Positions 17,014 to 26,124 of a stretch of 64,000 nt of DNA are shown piece after piece. The notes under the pieces are model-generated. The model did not search any database. It was not told the origin of the DNA and was given only the letters and a program-made list of their open reading frames with translations. Source of the DNA: Candidatus Nitrosopelagicus sp. (lineage in GTDB: Archaea > Thermoproteota > Nitrososphaeria > Nitrososphaerales > Nitrosopumilaceae); contig JAOMCQ010000003.1 in assembly GCA_028345095.1 (NCBI GenBank), positions 1-64,000 of the forward strand, in the 5' to 3' direction. Position 1 is the first letter of the stretch, and every line of letters starts with the position of its first letter. The translations under genes and the position numbers were made by a program.

Positions 17014-18906
17014 ATGAACATGTCTAAACATGGAATTTCAGAATCTTTTGGTGAAAAAAAGTACCCAATTTTAATCACAGTATGTTTTTTCTTGATTACA
17101 TCACTTATTTCATTTTTTTATCATGATTTTTGGACAATTTTTGATCAAGATGGATTAATTTATCTTTCAGCTGGTCAGCAAATTTTGGAAGGAAATGGAA
17201 ATAATGTTTCATTACCAAATTCTGGACCTGCAGGTCCTATCTTGTTTGCAATACTTGAAATTATTACAACTGACGGATTAATTGCAACAAAAATAGTTTC
17301 AATTTTTAGTGGTACTACAATTGTATTTTTTTCATATCACGTTTTTAGAAATATATTTGATTATAGAATTGCAATTATTAGTCAATTATTTATTGCATTT
17401 AATCCATGGATGGGAATTTTATCAATATCTTCTCAGAATGACCTACTCCCTATTTCTCTAGCTATAATTTCAATCTACTTTATAACCAAAAATAAACTTG
17501 GATTTTCTGATATACTAATTTCAGCTTCACTTTTAGGCATAGCTTTTATGTTTAGAACTCAACCTGTTATTTTCTTTCTTGCAATAATTATTTTTATAAT
17601 ATTAATAAAAAAAGATAAAAAATTCAAAATAATAGGAATTGCAATATTTATTATATTTTTTATTTTATTGTGCTCTCCAATGCTATTCTATAATATATCT
17701 ACATATGATACAATAATGGATTCTAATACGAATTACTATATTGCTGCCCATTCAAAATATTCAACTCCAGAATGGAAGGATTATCTTTTTGATAATATCA
17801 GTAAGGATAAACAGGCATTTTTATACGATCAAAATTTATTATTAAAGAATTATTTTTATAATCTATTTTATGGACAACCAAGCAATTTATTTGGTTTTGA
17901 GAATAAAGTAAGTGCTTCATTAATTCCTGCTATTCCTATTCTTGGATTAGTTCCTGTGTTAGGTGGATTAATACTATTTCTAAAAATTTCTCCAACTCGA
18001 AAAACATTTTTAGGTATATTTTTGACATCTTCAGTAACTATTACATTAATATTTTTAATAGGAAACATACAGGATCATTTCTTTGCTATAATTATAACTC
18101 CAATAATATTTTTAGGAATTCAAAATTTCAAAAAATTAGATAAAAAATTCGTGTTATTGATTACTATAGCCATAATATTCTCATTAGTGATGGCAATTTT
18201 ACCATTACGTTCGTATAAACATTTTCTATATTTATGGATAATTCTTGCTCCATTATGTTCGTTTTTTATTATAACTGTAATCTCAAAATTAACTCTTAAT
18301 GTAAATACAAAAACAATATCTCCAAGTAATATCTCCAAAAATTCTAGAACAAAATTTTTATTATTTGTTGTTGTATCGACTATTCTAATTATTAATATTG
18401 GATATTCATATGTTACATTAGAAGTTATTACTACTGGAAATTCCGTTGATGATATAATTCAGAATTTCATGGATTCTTCTGAAAAAATTAATAAAAATAA
18501 AATTGATTATGAAAAAATCACATCTATCCTAGAATCTGATCCGGATATTCAAAATAAGTATGTGATGGCAAATTATATTTTATTTGCAGATGCGGTTAAT
18601 GCGAAATGGATTGGAGTTCAATTTCAGGAAGGCCAAGAAGGAGATCCAATTGAAAATTATATAACAAGAAAAAATTGGAAAAATTGGCAAATATTCTTTT
18701 CAAATATTAGTAGTGAACCTATGGATAGACATGGCACAAATAATGTAATTCCTGATTATATAATTTATAATCCCAAGGATTTTCATTTAGAATCACTAAA
18801 AATATTGTCACAACCTGAAAATCTGAAAATCCCTAAATCGTTCAAATTACTATATGATTCTCCTCATACTGGAATAACACTCTATAAAATCAATCATGAA
18901 AATTAA
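17014..18906 (+). CDS. Multi-pass membrane glycosyltransferase, GT39/ArnT/PMT-like
   Basis: 630 residues with about ten to eleven hydrophobic segments (first at about 18-36, then a periplasmic-type loop). FDQDGLIYLSAGQQILEG in that first loop is the acidic-residue motif placed as in GT-C transferases that use polyprenyl-phosphate sugars (GT39/ArnT/PMT). The last 150 residues are a soluble outer domain. It likely moves a sugar from a dolichyl-phosphate donor, perhaps made by the GT2 enzyme at 22779, onto a glycan or S-layer protein outside the membrane. The ATG at 17020 is an alternative start. Very AT-rich, as often for membrane genes. Confidence 0.75.
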   Translation: MNMSKHGISESFGEKKYPILITVCFFLITSLISFFYHDFWTIFDQDGLIYLSAGQQILEGNGNNVSLPNSGPAGPILFAILEIITTDGLIATKIVSIFSGTTIVFFSYHVFRNIFDYRIAIISQLFIAFNPWMGILSISSQNDLLPISLAIISIYFITKNKLGFSDILISASLLGIAFMFRTQPVIFFLAIIIFIILIKKDKKFKIIGIAIFIIFFILLCSPMLFYNISTYDTIMDSNTNYYIAAHSKYSTPEWKDYLFDNISKDKQAFLYDQNLLLKNYFYNLFYGQPSNLFGFENKVSASLIPAIPILGLVPVLGGLILFLKISPTRKTFLGIFLTSSVTITLIFLIGNIQDHFFAIIITPIIFLGIQNFKKLDKKFVLLITIAIIFSLVMAILPLRSYKHFLYLWIILAPLCSFFIITVISKLTLNVNTKTISPSNISKNSRTKFLLFVVVSTILIINIGYSYVTLEVITTGNSVDDIIQNFMDSSEKINKNKIDYEKITSILESDPDIQNKYVMANYILFADAVNAKWIGVQFQEGQEGDPIENYITRKNWKNWQIFFSNISSEPMDRHGTNNVIPDYIIYNPKDFHLESLKILSQPENLKIPKSFKLLYDSPHTGITLYKINHEN

Positions 18907-18958
18907 TTGAAATATTTTAGTACTAAACAATATTAATAACAAAAATCTGTAAAATAAA

Positions 18959-20020
18959 ATGAAGAAAGCTTTAATCACTGGCGTAACTGGTCAGGATGGT
19001 GCATATCTAACAGAATTACTTTTGAAAAAAGGATACAAGGTATTTGGAACATTTAGAAGAGTTTCAACGCCAAATTTTTGGCGTTTACAAACATTGGATG
19101 TCTTTAATAAAATAAATCTAATTCCGGCAGATCTTTTAGACATGGGTTCTTTATTGGAAGCAATCAAAGTATCTGATCCTGATGAAATTTATAATTTAGC
19201 GGCATCTAGCTATGTAGGAACATCGTTCGAAGAAGCTGTAGGAAATTCAGAAATTACCGGACTTGCAGTAACAAAATTTTTAGAAGCTTTAAGAAATCAA
19301 AATCCAAATATTAGATTCTATCAGGCATCATCAAGTGAAATGTATGGTGATAACAAGTTTAAAGTCCAAAATGAAACTACGCCATTTTTACCATCAAGTC
19401 CATATGCAGCTGCAAAATTGTATGCACATTCAATCACTAATATCTATAAGAAATCATATGATATTTTTGCATGTTGTGGAATTTTATTCAATCATGAATC
19501 TCCTTTACGTGGAATGGAATTTGTTTCACGAAAAATCACAAATGCTGTAGCTGAAATTTCATTAGGATTAAAAAAAGAATTAGTATTGGGTAATCTAAAG
19601 GCAGAAAGAGATTGGGGATTTGCTGGAGAATTTATGAGTGCTATTCATCTCATGCTCCAACAAGATAAGCCTACTGATTATGTAATTAGTACTGGAGTTT
19701 CACATTCAGTATCTGATTTTGTTAAAGAAGCATTTGATATTGTAGGTTTGAATTGGAAAAAATATGTGAAAACTGATCCAAAATTCTTTAGACCACTGGA
19801 AGTTAGACATTTGAGAGGAGATTCTAAAAAAGCCATTAAGGAATTAAAATGGAAACCAAAGGTAAGTTTTGAAAAATTAGTAAAGATGATGGTTGATGAA
19901 GATGTTCGAAGATGGAAAACTTTTCTTGATGGAAAAGCATTTCCTTGGGATGCGCCATTATATCCTAATGAATCAAGATTAATTACAAGACTAAGTAAGG
20001 GTAAAATAAGGAAAAACTAA
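18959..20020 (+). CDS. gmd: GDP-mannose 4,6-dehydratase
   Basis: 353 residues. TGVTGQDGAYL (7-17) is the NADP loop with the QDG typical of GMD; SSSEMYG (124-130) and Tyr149/Lys153 in PYAAAKLYAH form the catalytic set, and NHESPLRGMEFVSRKI and RDWGFAGEF are GMD signatures. It converts GDP-mannose to GDP-4-keto-6-deoxymannose. No GDP-fucose synthase is next to it; instead a C-methyltransferase, a cupin and a Gfo/Idh oxidoreductase follow in the same direction, suggesting a branched or amino deoxysugar rather than fucose. Confidence 0.9.
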   Translation: MKKALITGVTGQDGAYLTELLLKKGYKVFGTFRRVSTPNFWRLQTLDVFNKINLIPADLLDMGSLLEAIKVSDPDEIYNLAASSYVGTSFEEAVGNSEITGLAVTKFLEALRNQNPNIRFYQASSSEMYGDNKFKVQNETTPFLPSSPYAAAKLYAHSITNIYKKSYDIFACCGILFNHESPLRGMEFVSRKITNAVAEISLGLKKELVLGNLKAERDWGFAGEFMSAIHLMLQQDKPTDYVISTGVSHSVSDFVKEAFDIVGLNWKKYVKTDPKFFRPLEVRHLRGDSKKAIKELKWKPKVSFEKLVKMMVDEDVRRWKTFLDGKAFPWDAPLYPNESRLITRLSKGKIRKN

Positions 20021-20038
20021 ATCAAACTTGAGTTTCAT

Positions 20039-21274
20039 ATGTCAATGATTACTGAATGTAGAAGTTGTGGTTCAACAGATCTTACTCCTATTCTTTCATT
20101 AGGTTCACAATATCCATCAAACTTTATTGAATTAAATTCAATTTCTGATGAAAAAGAAAAAATTCCATTGGAATTAATTTTCTGTGAAAAAAATGACTGT
20201 GGATTATTACAATTAAAACATACTGCATCTAGAGAATCATTATACAAAGAATATTGGTTTCGTTCAGGTCTTAATGAAAAAATGGCTGATGCCCTAAAAG
20301 ATATTACTGAGGGTGTAGAAAAACGAATTAATCTTTCTGAAAATGATATTGTTTTAGATATTGGGTGTAATGATGGAACTTTATTACGTACTTATCAATC
20401 AAAAGTAAGACTAGTTGGATTCGAACCTGCAACTAATCTTGTGAATGAAGCCAGTAAGGATACTGAACTTATAATTAATAATTTTTTTAGTTTCTATGAA
20501 TTTGTTCAACATTTTCCTAATGAAAGAATTAAAGCAATTACAAGTATTGCAATGTTTTATGATCTTGAAGATCCAAATTCATTTGTAAGTGATATTGTTA
20601 ATTGTTTGGATCAAGATGGAATATGGGTAATCCAAATGGCATATCTTATTCCAATGCTTGAATTAAATGCATTTGATAATATTGTTCATGAACATCTGGA
20701 ATATTGGTCATTAAAATCAGTAAAACGTCTTTTAGAAGAACATGGTCTTGAGATATTTGATGTTGAATTAAATGACGTTTATGGTGGAAGTTTTCGTATA
20801 TTTATAAAAACAAAAAAGAATGATAAAATAGAAATACAAAATTCTGTAGATGAATTCCTAAAAAAAGAAGATGAATTTGGACTAGAAAAAAAAGAAACTT
20901 ATCTTAATTTTGCAAATAGAGTTAATTCTCTAAAAAATAAATTAAATGATTTTATTAAAGAAGAAATTTCAAATGGGAAATTAATCTATGCATATGGTGC
21001 ATCTACAAAAGGAAATACACTTTTACAATTTTATAATCTAAATAATAAATTGATACCAAAAGCAGCAGATCGTGATTCTAGAAAATTTGGTAAAATGACA
21101 ATTGGAAGTAATATTCCTGTAATATCTGAAGAACAAGCAAGAAATGAAAAACCTGACTATTTCTTAGTTCTTCCATGGCATCTAGTAGATTTTTTTAAAG
21201 AACGAGAAAATGAATTCTTTAAAAATGGAGGTAAATTCATTGCACCTTTACCAGATTTCAAAATTATTTCTTAA
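20039..21274 (+). CDS. Sugar-nucleotide C-methyltransferase
   Basis: 411 residues with the three-part layout of NDP-hexose C-methyltransferases (TylCIII-like): an N-terminal zinc site (CRSCGS and later FCEKNDCGLL), a SAM domain (VLDIGCNDGTLLRTY, about 102-116), and a C-terminal domain with YAYGASTKGNTLLQFYNL and a PDYFLVLPWHLVDFF strand. The family methylates a carbon next to the keto group of 4-keto-6-deoxy sugars. Gmd immediately upstream makes such a keto sugar, so the likely product is a branched-chain deoxysugar linked to GDP. Confidence 0.85.
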   Translation: MSMITECRSCGSTDLTPILSLGSQYPSNFIELNSISDEKEKIPLELIFCEKNDCGLLQLKHTASRESLYKEYWFRSGLNEKMADALKDITEGVEKRINLSENDIVLDIGCNDGTLLRTYQSKVRLVGFEPATNLVNEASKDTELIINNFFSFYEFVQHFPNERIKAITSIAMFYDLEDPNSFVSDIVNCLDQDGIWVIQMAYLIPMLELNAFDNIVHEHLEYWSLKSVKRLLEEHGLEIFDVELNDVYGGSFRIFIKTKKNDKIEIQNSVDEFLKKEDEFGLEKKETYLNFANRVNSLKNKLNDFIKEEISNGKLIYAYGASTKGNTLLQFYNLNNKLIPKAADRDSRKFGKMTIGSNIPVISEEQARNEKPDYFLVLPWHLVDFFKERENEFFKNGGKFIAPLPDFKIIS

Positions 21275-21329
21275 AGAACCTTCTGTAAGTTAAGTAAAGG
21301 ATAAATTCAAATAATTTTTTCAATGATAT

Positions 21330-21764
21330 ATGACAATTGAAAAACTTATTCCTACTTGTAATCTAAATACTGTAAAAGATGGAAGAGGTGCAATCTTTAC
21401 TTTTATTCCAAAAGATCCAATTCTGGAATTCAATCTTAATATAATTAAAGCAGGAAAAGTTCGTGGAAATCACCATCATCCTGAATTTGATGAATACTAT
21501 CTTTTAACATCTGGAGAAGGGGTTTTAGTTTGGAAAGAAGATGATAATTCGAAAGAAAAATTTCTTTACTTAGCACGAGGTCAATGCACACGCACTCCAA
21601 AAGGTGTCAAACATGTTTTCCTTGCTATTAATGATTGTACACTTGTTGTTATGCTCACAAAAAAATGGGATGATTGTGAAACTCCAATAGTTCATGAAAA
21701 TTTAGGTATGGGGGAAGGTGATCATGGAGATCCAAATTCTCCTTTCTATAAAAAAGAAAATTAA
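21330..21764 (+). CDS. Cupin, WxcM/FdtA-like sugar isomerase or epimerase
   Basis: 144 residues of double-stranded beta-helix. GNHHHPEFDEYYLLTSGEG carries the cupin histidines and TPKGVKHVFLAI the distal one. Proteins of this size beside sugar dehydratases are 3,4-ketoisomerases (FdtA/WxcM-like) or epimerases that act on keto-deoxy sugar nucleotides. It lies 55 bp after the C-methyltransferase and 8 bp before the Gfo/Idh gene. Confidence 0.7.
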   Translation: MTIEKLIPTCNLNTVKDGRGAIFTFIPKDPILEFNLNIIKAGKVRGNHHHPEFDEYYLLTSGEGVLVWKEDDNSKEKFLYLARGQCTRTPKGVKHVFLAINDCTLVVMLTKKWDDCETPIVHENLGMGEGDHGDPNSPFYKKEN

Positions 21765-21772
21765 TTTTTAAA

Positions 21773-22774
21773 ATGACCCTGAAGATTGGAGTTTTAGGAT
21801 GTTCCAGAGTAGCTGAAAAGTATTTTTTCCCTTATATCTCATCTTCTAAAATTGCAGAACTTGATTTTATTGGAAGTCGTTCAATTTCAAAAGCAGAAGA
21901 GTGGTCAAAAAAATATAATTGTAAAAATTTTGGAAATTATACTGATGCTATAAATGCAGATCTTGATTTAATCTACATTTCTCTTCCAATTTCAATGCAT
22001 GAGGAATGGTCGATTAAAGCTGCTGAATCTGGAAAACATGTCTTATGTGAAAAATCATCCACTGATTCATTTAATTCTGCAAAAAAAATATTGAAATCTT
22101 GTAAAAATAACAATGTAAGAATTTTAGAAGCACTTGCATTCAGATTTCACCCACAACACACAAAAATAAAACAAATTATTAATGATGAATTAAAAGAAAT
22201 TCAAAATTTTTATGGAATTTTTGGTTTTCCTCCTCCTCCTCAAAATGATATAAGATGGAATAATAAATTGGGTGGAGGTGTACTAAACGATGTATCATGT
22301 TATCCAATATGTGCAAGTAGATTAATTTTTCAAAATGAACCAATTAGTGTATCCAGCAATTTAGAATTTGATAAAAAACTATCTGTTGATAAATCTACAA
22401 ATGCATCCATATTATTTCCTAATGATAAAACAGCTTTCATATCATCTGGATTTAATAATTATTATCAATCCAAGTATAGTGTTTGGGGTAGTGATGCAAA
22501 AATTACTACTAAACGTGCTTATTCTGTATCACGTGATTATGAAACTAGTATATTTCTTCACAAAAATGATGAAATATCTGAAATTAAAATTACACCTGTT
22601 GATCAATTTGGATTAATGTTTGAAAGTTTCTGTAATACAATTGAAAATAATATTACTAATCCATATAATTTTGAAGAAGATTTGTTAAACCAAGCTAAAT
22701 TAATGGAATCAATAAGAATTTCAAATAAAGAAAAGCGTATAGTTTACTTGTCAGAATTTAATAATAAATTATAA
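21773..22774 (+). CDS. Gfo/Idh/MocA-family oxidoreductase
   Basis: 333 residues. The N-terminal Rossmann fold starts GVLGCSRVAEKYF; HVLCEKSSTDSF is the EKP-type motif with Ser for Pro; GVLNDVSCYPICA lies in the substrate domain, in the place of the usual GG-D-GCH pattern, with the expected His replaced by Tyr-Pro context. These enzymes oxidise or reduce a hydroxyl of sugars or sugar nucleotides with NAD(P). As the last gene of the Gmd cassette it may supply the 3-keto or 4-reduction step. It converges, 4 bp apart, on the GT2 gene. Confidence 0.8.
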   Translation: MTLKIGVLGCSRVAEKYFFPYISSSKIAELDFIGSRSISKAEEWSKKYNCKNFGNYTDAINADLDLIYISLPISMHEEWSIKAAESGKHVLCEKSSTDSFNSAKKILKSCKNNNVRILEALAFRFHPQHTKIKQIINDELKEIQNFYGIFGFPPPPQNDIRWNNKLGGGVLNDVSCYPICASRLIFQNEPISVSSNLEFDKKLSVDKSTNASILFPNDKTAFISSGFNNYYQSKYSVWGSDAKITTKRAYSVSRDYETSIFLHKNDEISEIKITPVDQFGLMFESFCNTIENNITNPYNFEEDLLNQAKLMESIRISNKEKRIVYLSEFNNKL

Positions 22775-22793
22775 TGAATTATCTTTTATAATT
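22767..22793. terminator. Inverted repeat between two convergent genes
   Basis: AATTATAA (22767-22774) and TTATAATT (22786-22793) flank an 11-base loop spanning both stop codons of the Gfo/Idh gene and the GT2 gene. It could end transcripts from both sides, but an all-AT stem of 8 bp is weak evidence. Confidence 0.3.
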
Positions 22794-23519
22794 AATTAAA
22801 ATTTTTAATAATATAAAATAATCATTAATAATTGAAAAATTAAATTTACTTATACCTTCTTTTCTATTTTTACATGTATATGGTAATTCATGAATTTTTG
22901 AACCTTTTGTTTTAACTAAAATTTCTAGAAGTATTTTATACCCTATCGCCTTAAATGATATTCCATCAACCAATTCCTTTTTGATTAAAAATAAACCTGA
23001 CATAGAATCATTTACTTTTAATCCTAAGACAAATTTTGGAATTAAATTTGCAAGCCTACTCATAAATCGTCTACTAAAAGGCCATCCTTCAAATTTTCCA
23101 CCTTTTACATATCTAGATCCAATCACAATATCCAAATTTTTATTCATTATTTCATTATACATTTCATTTATCATTTCTGGTGGGTGTGAAAAATCACTAT
23201 CCATTACAAGTACATATTTTCCATTTGCAATTTCCATACCTTTTATAACTGCTGAACTCAACCCTCGCTCATTTTTTCTAATGTAAACATTATGCTTTAT
23301 TTCATTTCCAGATTTTTCAAAATATGAATTTGCGATTTCACTTGTCCCATCAGGAGAATTATCGTCAATTATTACTATTTCATATGTTATGTTATTTGGA
23401 ATATTAATTCTAATTTTCTCAAGCATATTTTGTATAGTCGCTGCTTCATTGTATGTAGGAAGCAATATTGTCAATATTGTATTGTTACTGGTTTGCTCTG
23501 ACATAATAGAATTCTTCAA
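22779..23519 (-). CDS. Polyprenol/dolichol-phosphate sugar transferase (GT2, DPM1-like)
   Basis: 246 residues. LPTYNEAATIQNMLEKI starts the GT-A fold, VIIDDNSPDGTSEIA holds the DDNSPDGT typical of dolichyl-phosphate mannose synthase, and VMDSDFSHPPEMI is the DXD. There is no C-terminal membrane domain, as in the soluble DPM1 type. It makes dolichyl-phosphate mannose or glucose, the donor type used by membrane transferases such as that at 17014. Confidence 0.85.
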   Translation of the reverse strand: MKNSIMSEQTSNNTILTILLPTYNEAATIQNMLEKIRINIPNNITYEIVIIDDNSPDGTSEIANSYFEKSGNEIKHNVYIRKNERGLSSAVIKGMEIANGKYVLVMDSDFSHPPEMINEMYNEIMNKNLDIVIGSRYVKGGKFEGWPFSRRFMSRLANLIPKFVLGLKVNDSMSGLFLIKKELVDGISFKAIGYKILLEILVKTKGSKIHELPYTCKNRKEGISKFNFSIINDYFILLKILINYKR

Positions 23520-23636
23520 TTTCTTATCATAAAAAGCGTAAGTTCAATTGAATAGTGATTTCCCCTCAAATTTCATTCCGATCTAATAAATTAGTAAGGA
23601 ATCCTCATTCATTTCGATTTATTGTATCATAATTTT

Positions 23637-23644
23637 TTTATATA
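23637..23644 (+). promoter_or_regulatory. TATA box, leaderless promoter of the second radical SAM gene
   Basis: TTTATATA centred about 24 bp before the ATG at 23664, so the transcript should begin at or next to the start codon. Confidence 0.55.
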
Positions 23645-23663
23645 CATTTTTTAACCAAAATTC

Positions 23664-25292
23664 ATGGAGATTAATGAAAAATTATCTGTAATTCCAGAAT
23701 CAGAAAATTCTTCAGATTCTAAAATACCTGAAGTTGCTAAACTGAAGACAATTTCTCGTAGAAAACCAGTTGACAGACCAATGCGTGTTATTTTGATTTG
23801 TAAAGAAATGATTGCATATGAGAGAATTGCTATGATGCAATTAAGTGCTTGTCTTAAAGAATCAGGTCATGAAGTGAGAGCTGCAATTATGAATTCAGTA
23901 AACCCACTTCCTGGTCTTAAAACTGTAATGGGTGAGGTTGGTAAACCTGGGTTAATGGGAGAAGCACAAATAGAAGAATTAATTCGTGATTGGAAACCTG
24001 ATATTATTGCATATACTGCTATGACCGGCGAACATTATTCTTTACTTGATTTTAATCGTAAGATGAGAAAAAAATATGACTTCTATGCTATGATGGGTGG
24101 ACCACATGCAATGTTTAATACACAAGTTTTAGATGATGAAGGTCTTGATGCAGTATGTACTGGTGAAGGTGACGTAAGCTTTCCAGAATTTGTTACTAGT
24201 ATGAAAAATGGTGGTGAGTATTGGTTAACTGAAACCTTTTTTGTAAAACATGATGGTCGTTTATTTACTAATGCATTACGTGAATTAGTTGGAGATCTAA
24301 ATGATCTTCCATTTCCAGATAGACAACTTGTTTATGATGCAGATCCTAACATTGCTGCAGTTGGTCAGAAATCATTTCATACATCTCGAGGATGTCCTTA
24401 TAGGTGCAGTTATTGTTTCAACAAAAAATACAATGATAATTACAAAGGACTTGGCCAAATAATTCGTTGTCGTTCTCCTGAAAATGTAGTTAAGGAAATT
24501 GAATGGGTCAAAGACCGATATAATCTATCTATGATCTCATTTGTAGATGACATATTTTTCCTAAAACCAAATGGTTGGCTAGAAGAATTTGCAAAATTAT
24601 ACAAAGAAAGAATTGGATTACCATTTAATGGAAATGTTCGTGCAAATGTTCTAAAAGAAAAAGATGTTGCATTGCTTGCTGATGCAGGATTATCTTTTGT
24701 TTGGATGGGTGTAGAATGTGGTAATGACGAAGCTGCAAATAAAGTCTTTTTACGTGATGGAAGTTCAACTAGTGATGTAATTCTTAAAGCATCAGCTTTG
24801 TTTAGGAAATATGGTGTAAAGATAATTGCGCTAAATATTATGGGATTGCCAGTTGATAATCCGTTTGAGATTGATATGGAAACTTTAGATTTGAATCTAA
24901 AAATTAAACCTGCATTAGCCTCTGTAGGTCTTCTTTATCCATACCCTGGAACTCCTGTTGCGGCTTATGCTATAGAAAATGGATATTTCACAGCAGACAA
25001 ACCATTCTATTATGAATCTAACAAGAATCATTCGATGTTGACGTTCAAGTCGAAAAAAGAAAAAATGATGTGTGAGAATTTACAAAAACTTGCTGGAATT
25101 ACAGTTGAATTTCCATTCTTGAGGAGATTTGTAAAAACTTTATGTAAATTACCTTTAACCAAACTTTATCATTTTGCTTTTTATATGCATATGAGTTATT
25201 GCCATAAAGTTAGATTAAGTCCAATTAAAAATAAACGAAAAGAACTTCCAGTCTATGCTGGCACCTTACTACGTGTCATGTTAAAAAACTAA
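23664..25292 (+). CDS. Radical SAM protein with B12-binding-like N-domain (second copy)
   Basis: 542 residues. After a 35-residue polar N-terminus, RVILICKEMIAYERIAMMQL and YAMMGGPHAMFN mark a B12-binding-like Rossmann domain. FHTSRGCPYRCSYCFNKKY gives the CxxxCxxC iron-sulfur motif at about residues 250-257. VWMGVECGNDEAANKV and IIALNIMGLPVDNP are standard radical SAM strands, and PYPGTPVAAYA follows. Same architecture as the gene at 11222 but clearly diverged. It has its own TATA box and ends two bases from the stop of the SpsF-like gene on the other strand. Substrate unknown; sugar or lipid C-H chemistry is the best guess. Confidence 0.75.
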   Translation: MEINEKLSVIPESENSSDSKIPEVAKLKTISRRKPVDRPMRVILICKEMIAYERIAMMQLSACLKESGHEVRAAIMNSVNPLPGLKTVMGEVGKPGLMGEAQIEELIRDWKPDIIAYTAMTGEHYSLLDFNRKMRKKYDFYAMMGGPHAMFNTQVLDDEGLDAVCTGEGDVSFPEFVTSMKNGGEYWLTETFFVKHDGRLFTNALRELVGDLNDLPFPDRQLVYDADPNIAAVGQKSFHTSRGCPYRCSYCFNKKYNDNYKGLGQIIRCRSPENVVKEIEWVKDRYNLSMISFVDDIFFLKPNGWLEEFAKLYKERIGLPFNGNVRANVLKEKDVALLADAGLSFVWMGVECGNDEAANKVFLRDGSSTSDVILKASALFRKYGVKIIALNIMGLPVDNPFEIDMETLDLNLKIKPALASVGLLYPYPGTPVAAYAIENGYFTADKPFYYESNKNHSMLTFKSKKEKMMCENLQKLAGITVEFPFLRRFVKTLCKLPLTKLYHFAFYMHMSYCHKVRLSPIKNKRKELPVYAGTLLRVMLKN

Positions 25293-25293
25293 A

Positions 25294-26064
25294 TTACTTT
25301 TTAGTCCTCAAGAATTCATCATCTTCTTGAGCTGATTTTGTATTACCCTCGTCTTTATCCACATGTGAATTAATTTCTATTAATGCTGGTTCTTTTTGAA
25401 ATAGTTCAAGAATATCTTTTATCAAAATTGGTTCTTTATCAATTTTTGAAATAATTTCTTTTACCAAAATATAATCTTCTTTTCTATCTACGACCCATCT
25501 AAATCTAGAAAGATCCTCTTTATTTGTTACATTAAAAATTTTAAATTTATTATTATTATTATACATGTGATTTGTAACATGTTCTTTTTCTGATGGAAGT
25601 TCTGCATCATTCCAAGATTTCTTTAATGATTCAAATGAAAACACTTCTACTTCTGTACCACCTGGTGTAGTGGATGGAAGAAAGTTAGTAATATAATCAT
25701 ATGAATTTGAATTAAAAATTTCAACAATATCATCTACAACGGTAGGATCTAGTAATGGTTTATCAGATGGCATTCGAATTATTGTTGAAAATGAATATTT
25801 CATTGCACATTGATAATGTCTATCAAGAACATTTTTTGCATCACCTCTAAAATATTCTATATTGTTAATTTTACAAAAATTTACAATATCATCATCTTCA
25901 GTTAATGTTGTTGTGGCAACAATTATTTTGTCAATTGTTCTACAAAAACTTAATTGATTAATAACATAATTTAAGACAGTTTTACCCTCTTTCAGTTCTA
26001 ATAATACTTTTCCTGGTAATCTAGTTGAACCCATTCTTGCTTGAATTATGCATCCTACAGTCAT
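25294..26064 (-). CDS. SpsF-like cytidylyltransferase (nonulosonic acid activation)
   Basis: 256 residues. CIIQARMGSTRLPGKVLLEL (5-24) is the nucleotide-binding loop of the SpsF/CMP-KDO/CMP-NeuAc synthetase group, and the DDDIVNFC/IEYFRGDAKNVLDRHY and MPSDKPLLDP regions fit. The enzyme would activate a nine-carbon acid as a CMP sugar. It is divergent from the NeuB-like gene and so probably shares control with it. The C-terminal 20 residues are charged and not conserved-looking. Confidence 0.8.
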   Translation of the reverse strand: MTVGCIIQARMGSTRLPGKVLLELKEGKTVLNYVINQLSFCRTIDKIIVATTTLTEDDDIVNFCKINNIEYFRGDAKNVLDRHYQCAMKYSFSTIIRMPSDKPLLDPTVVDDIVEIFNSNSYDYITNFLPSTTPGGTEVEVFSFESLKKSWNDAELPSEKEHVTNHMYNNNNKFKIFNVTNKEDLSRFRWVVDRKEDYILVKEIISKIDKEPILIKDILELFQKEPALIEINSHVDKDEGNTKSAQEDDEFLRTKK

Positions 26065-26124
26065 TTTTTTTATTTTATAACACTGATTAATTAAGCTTAA
26101 ATTATTCTAAAAACTTTTGGCAGT

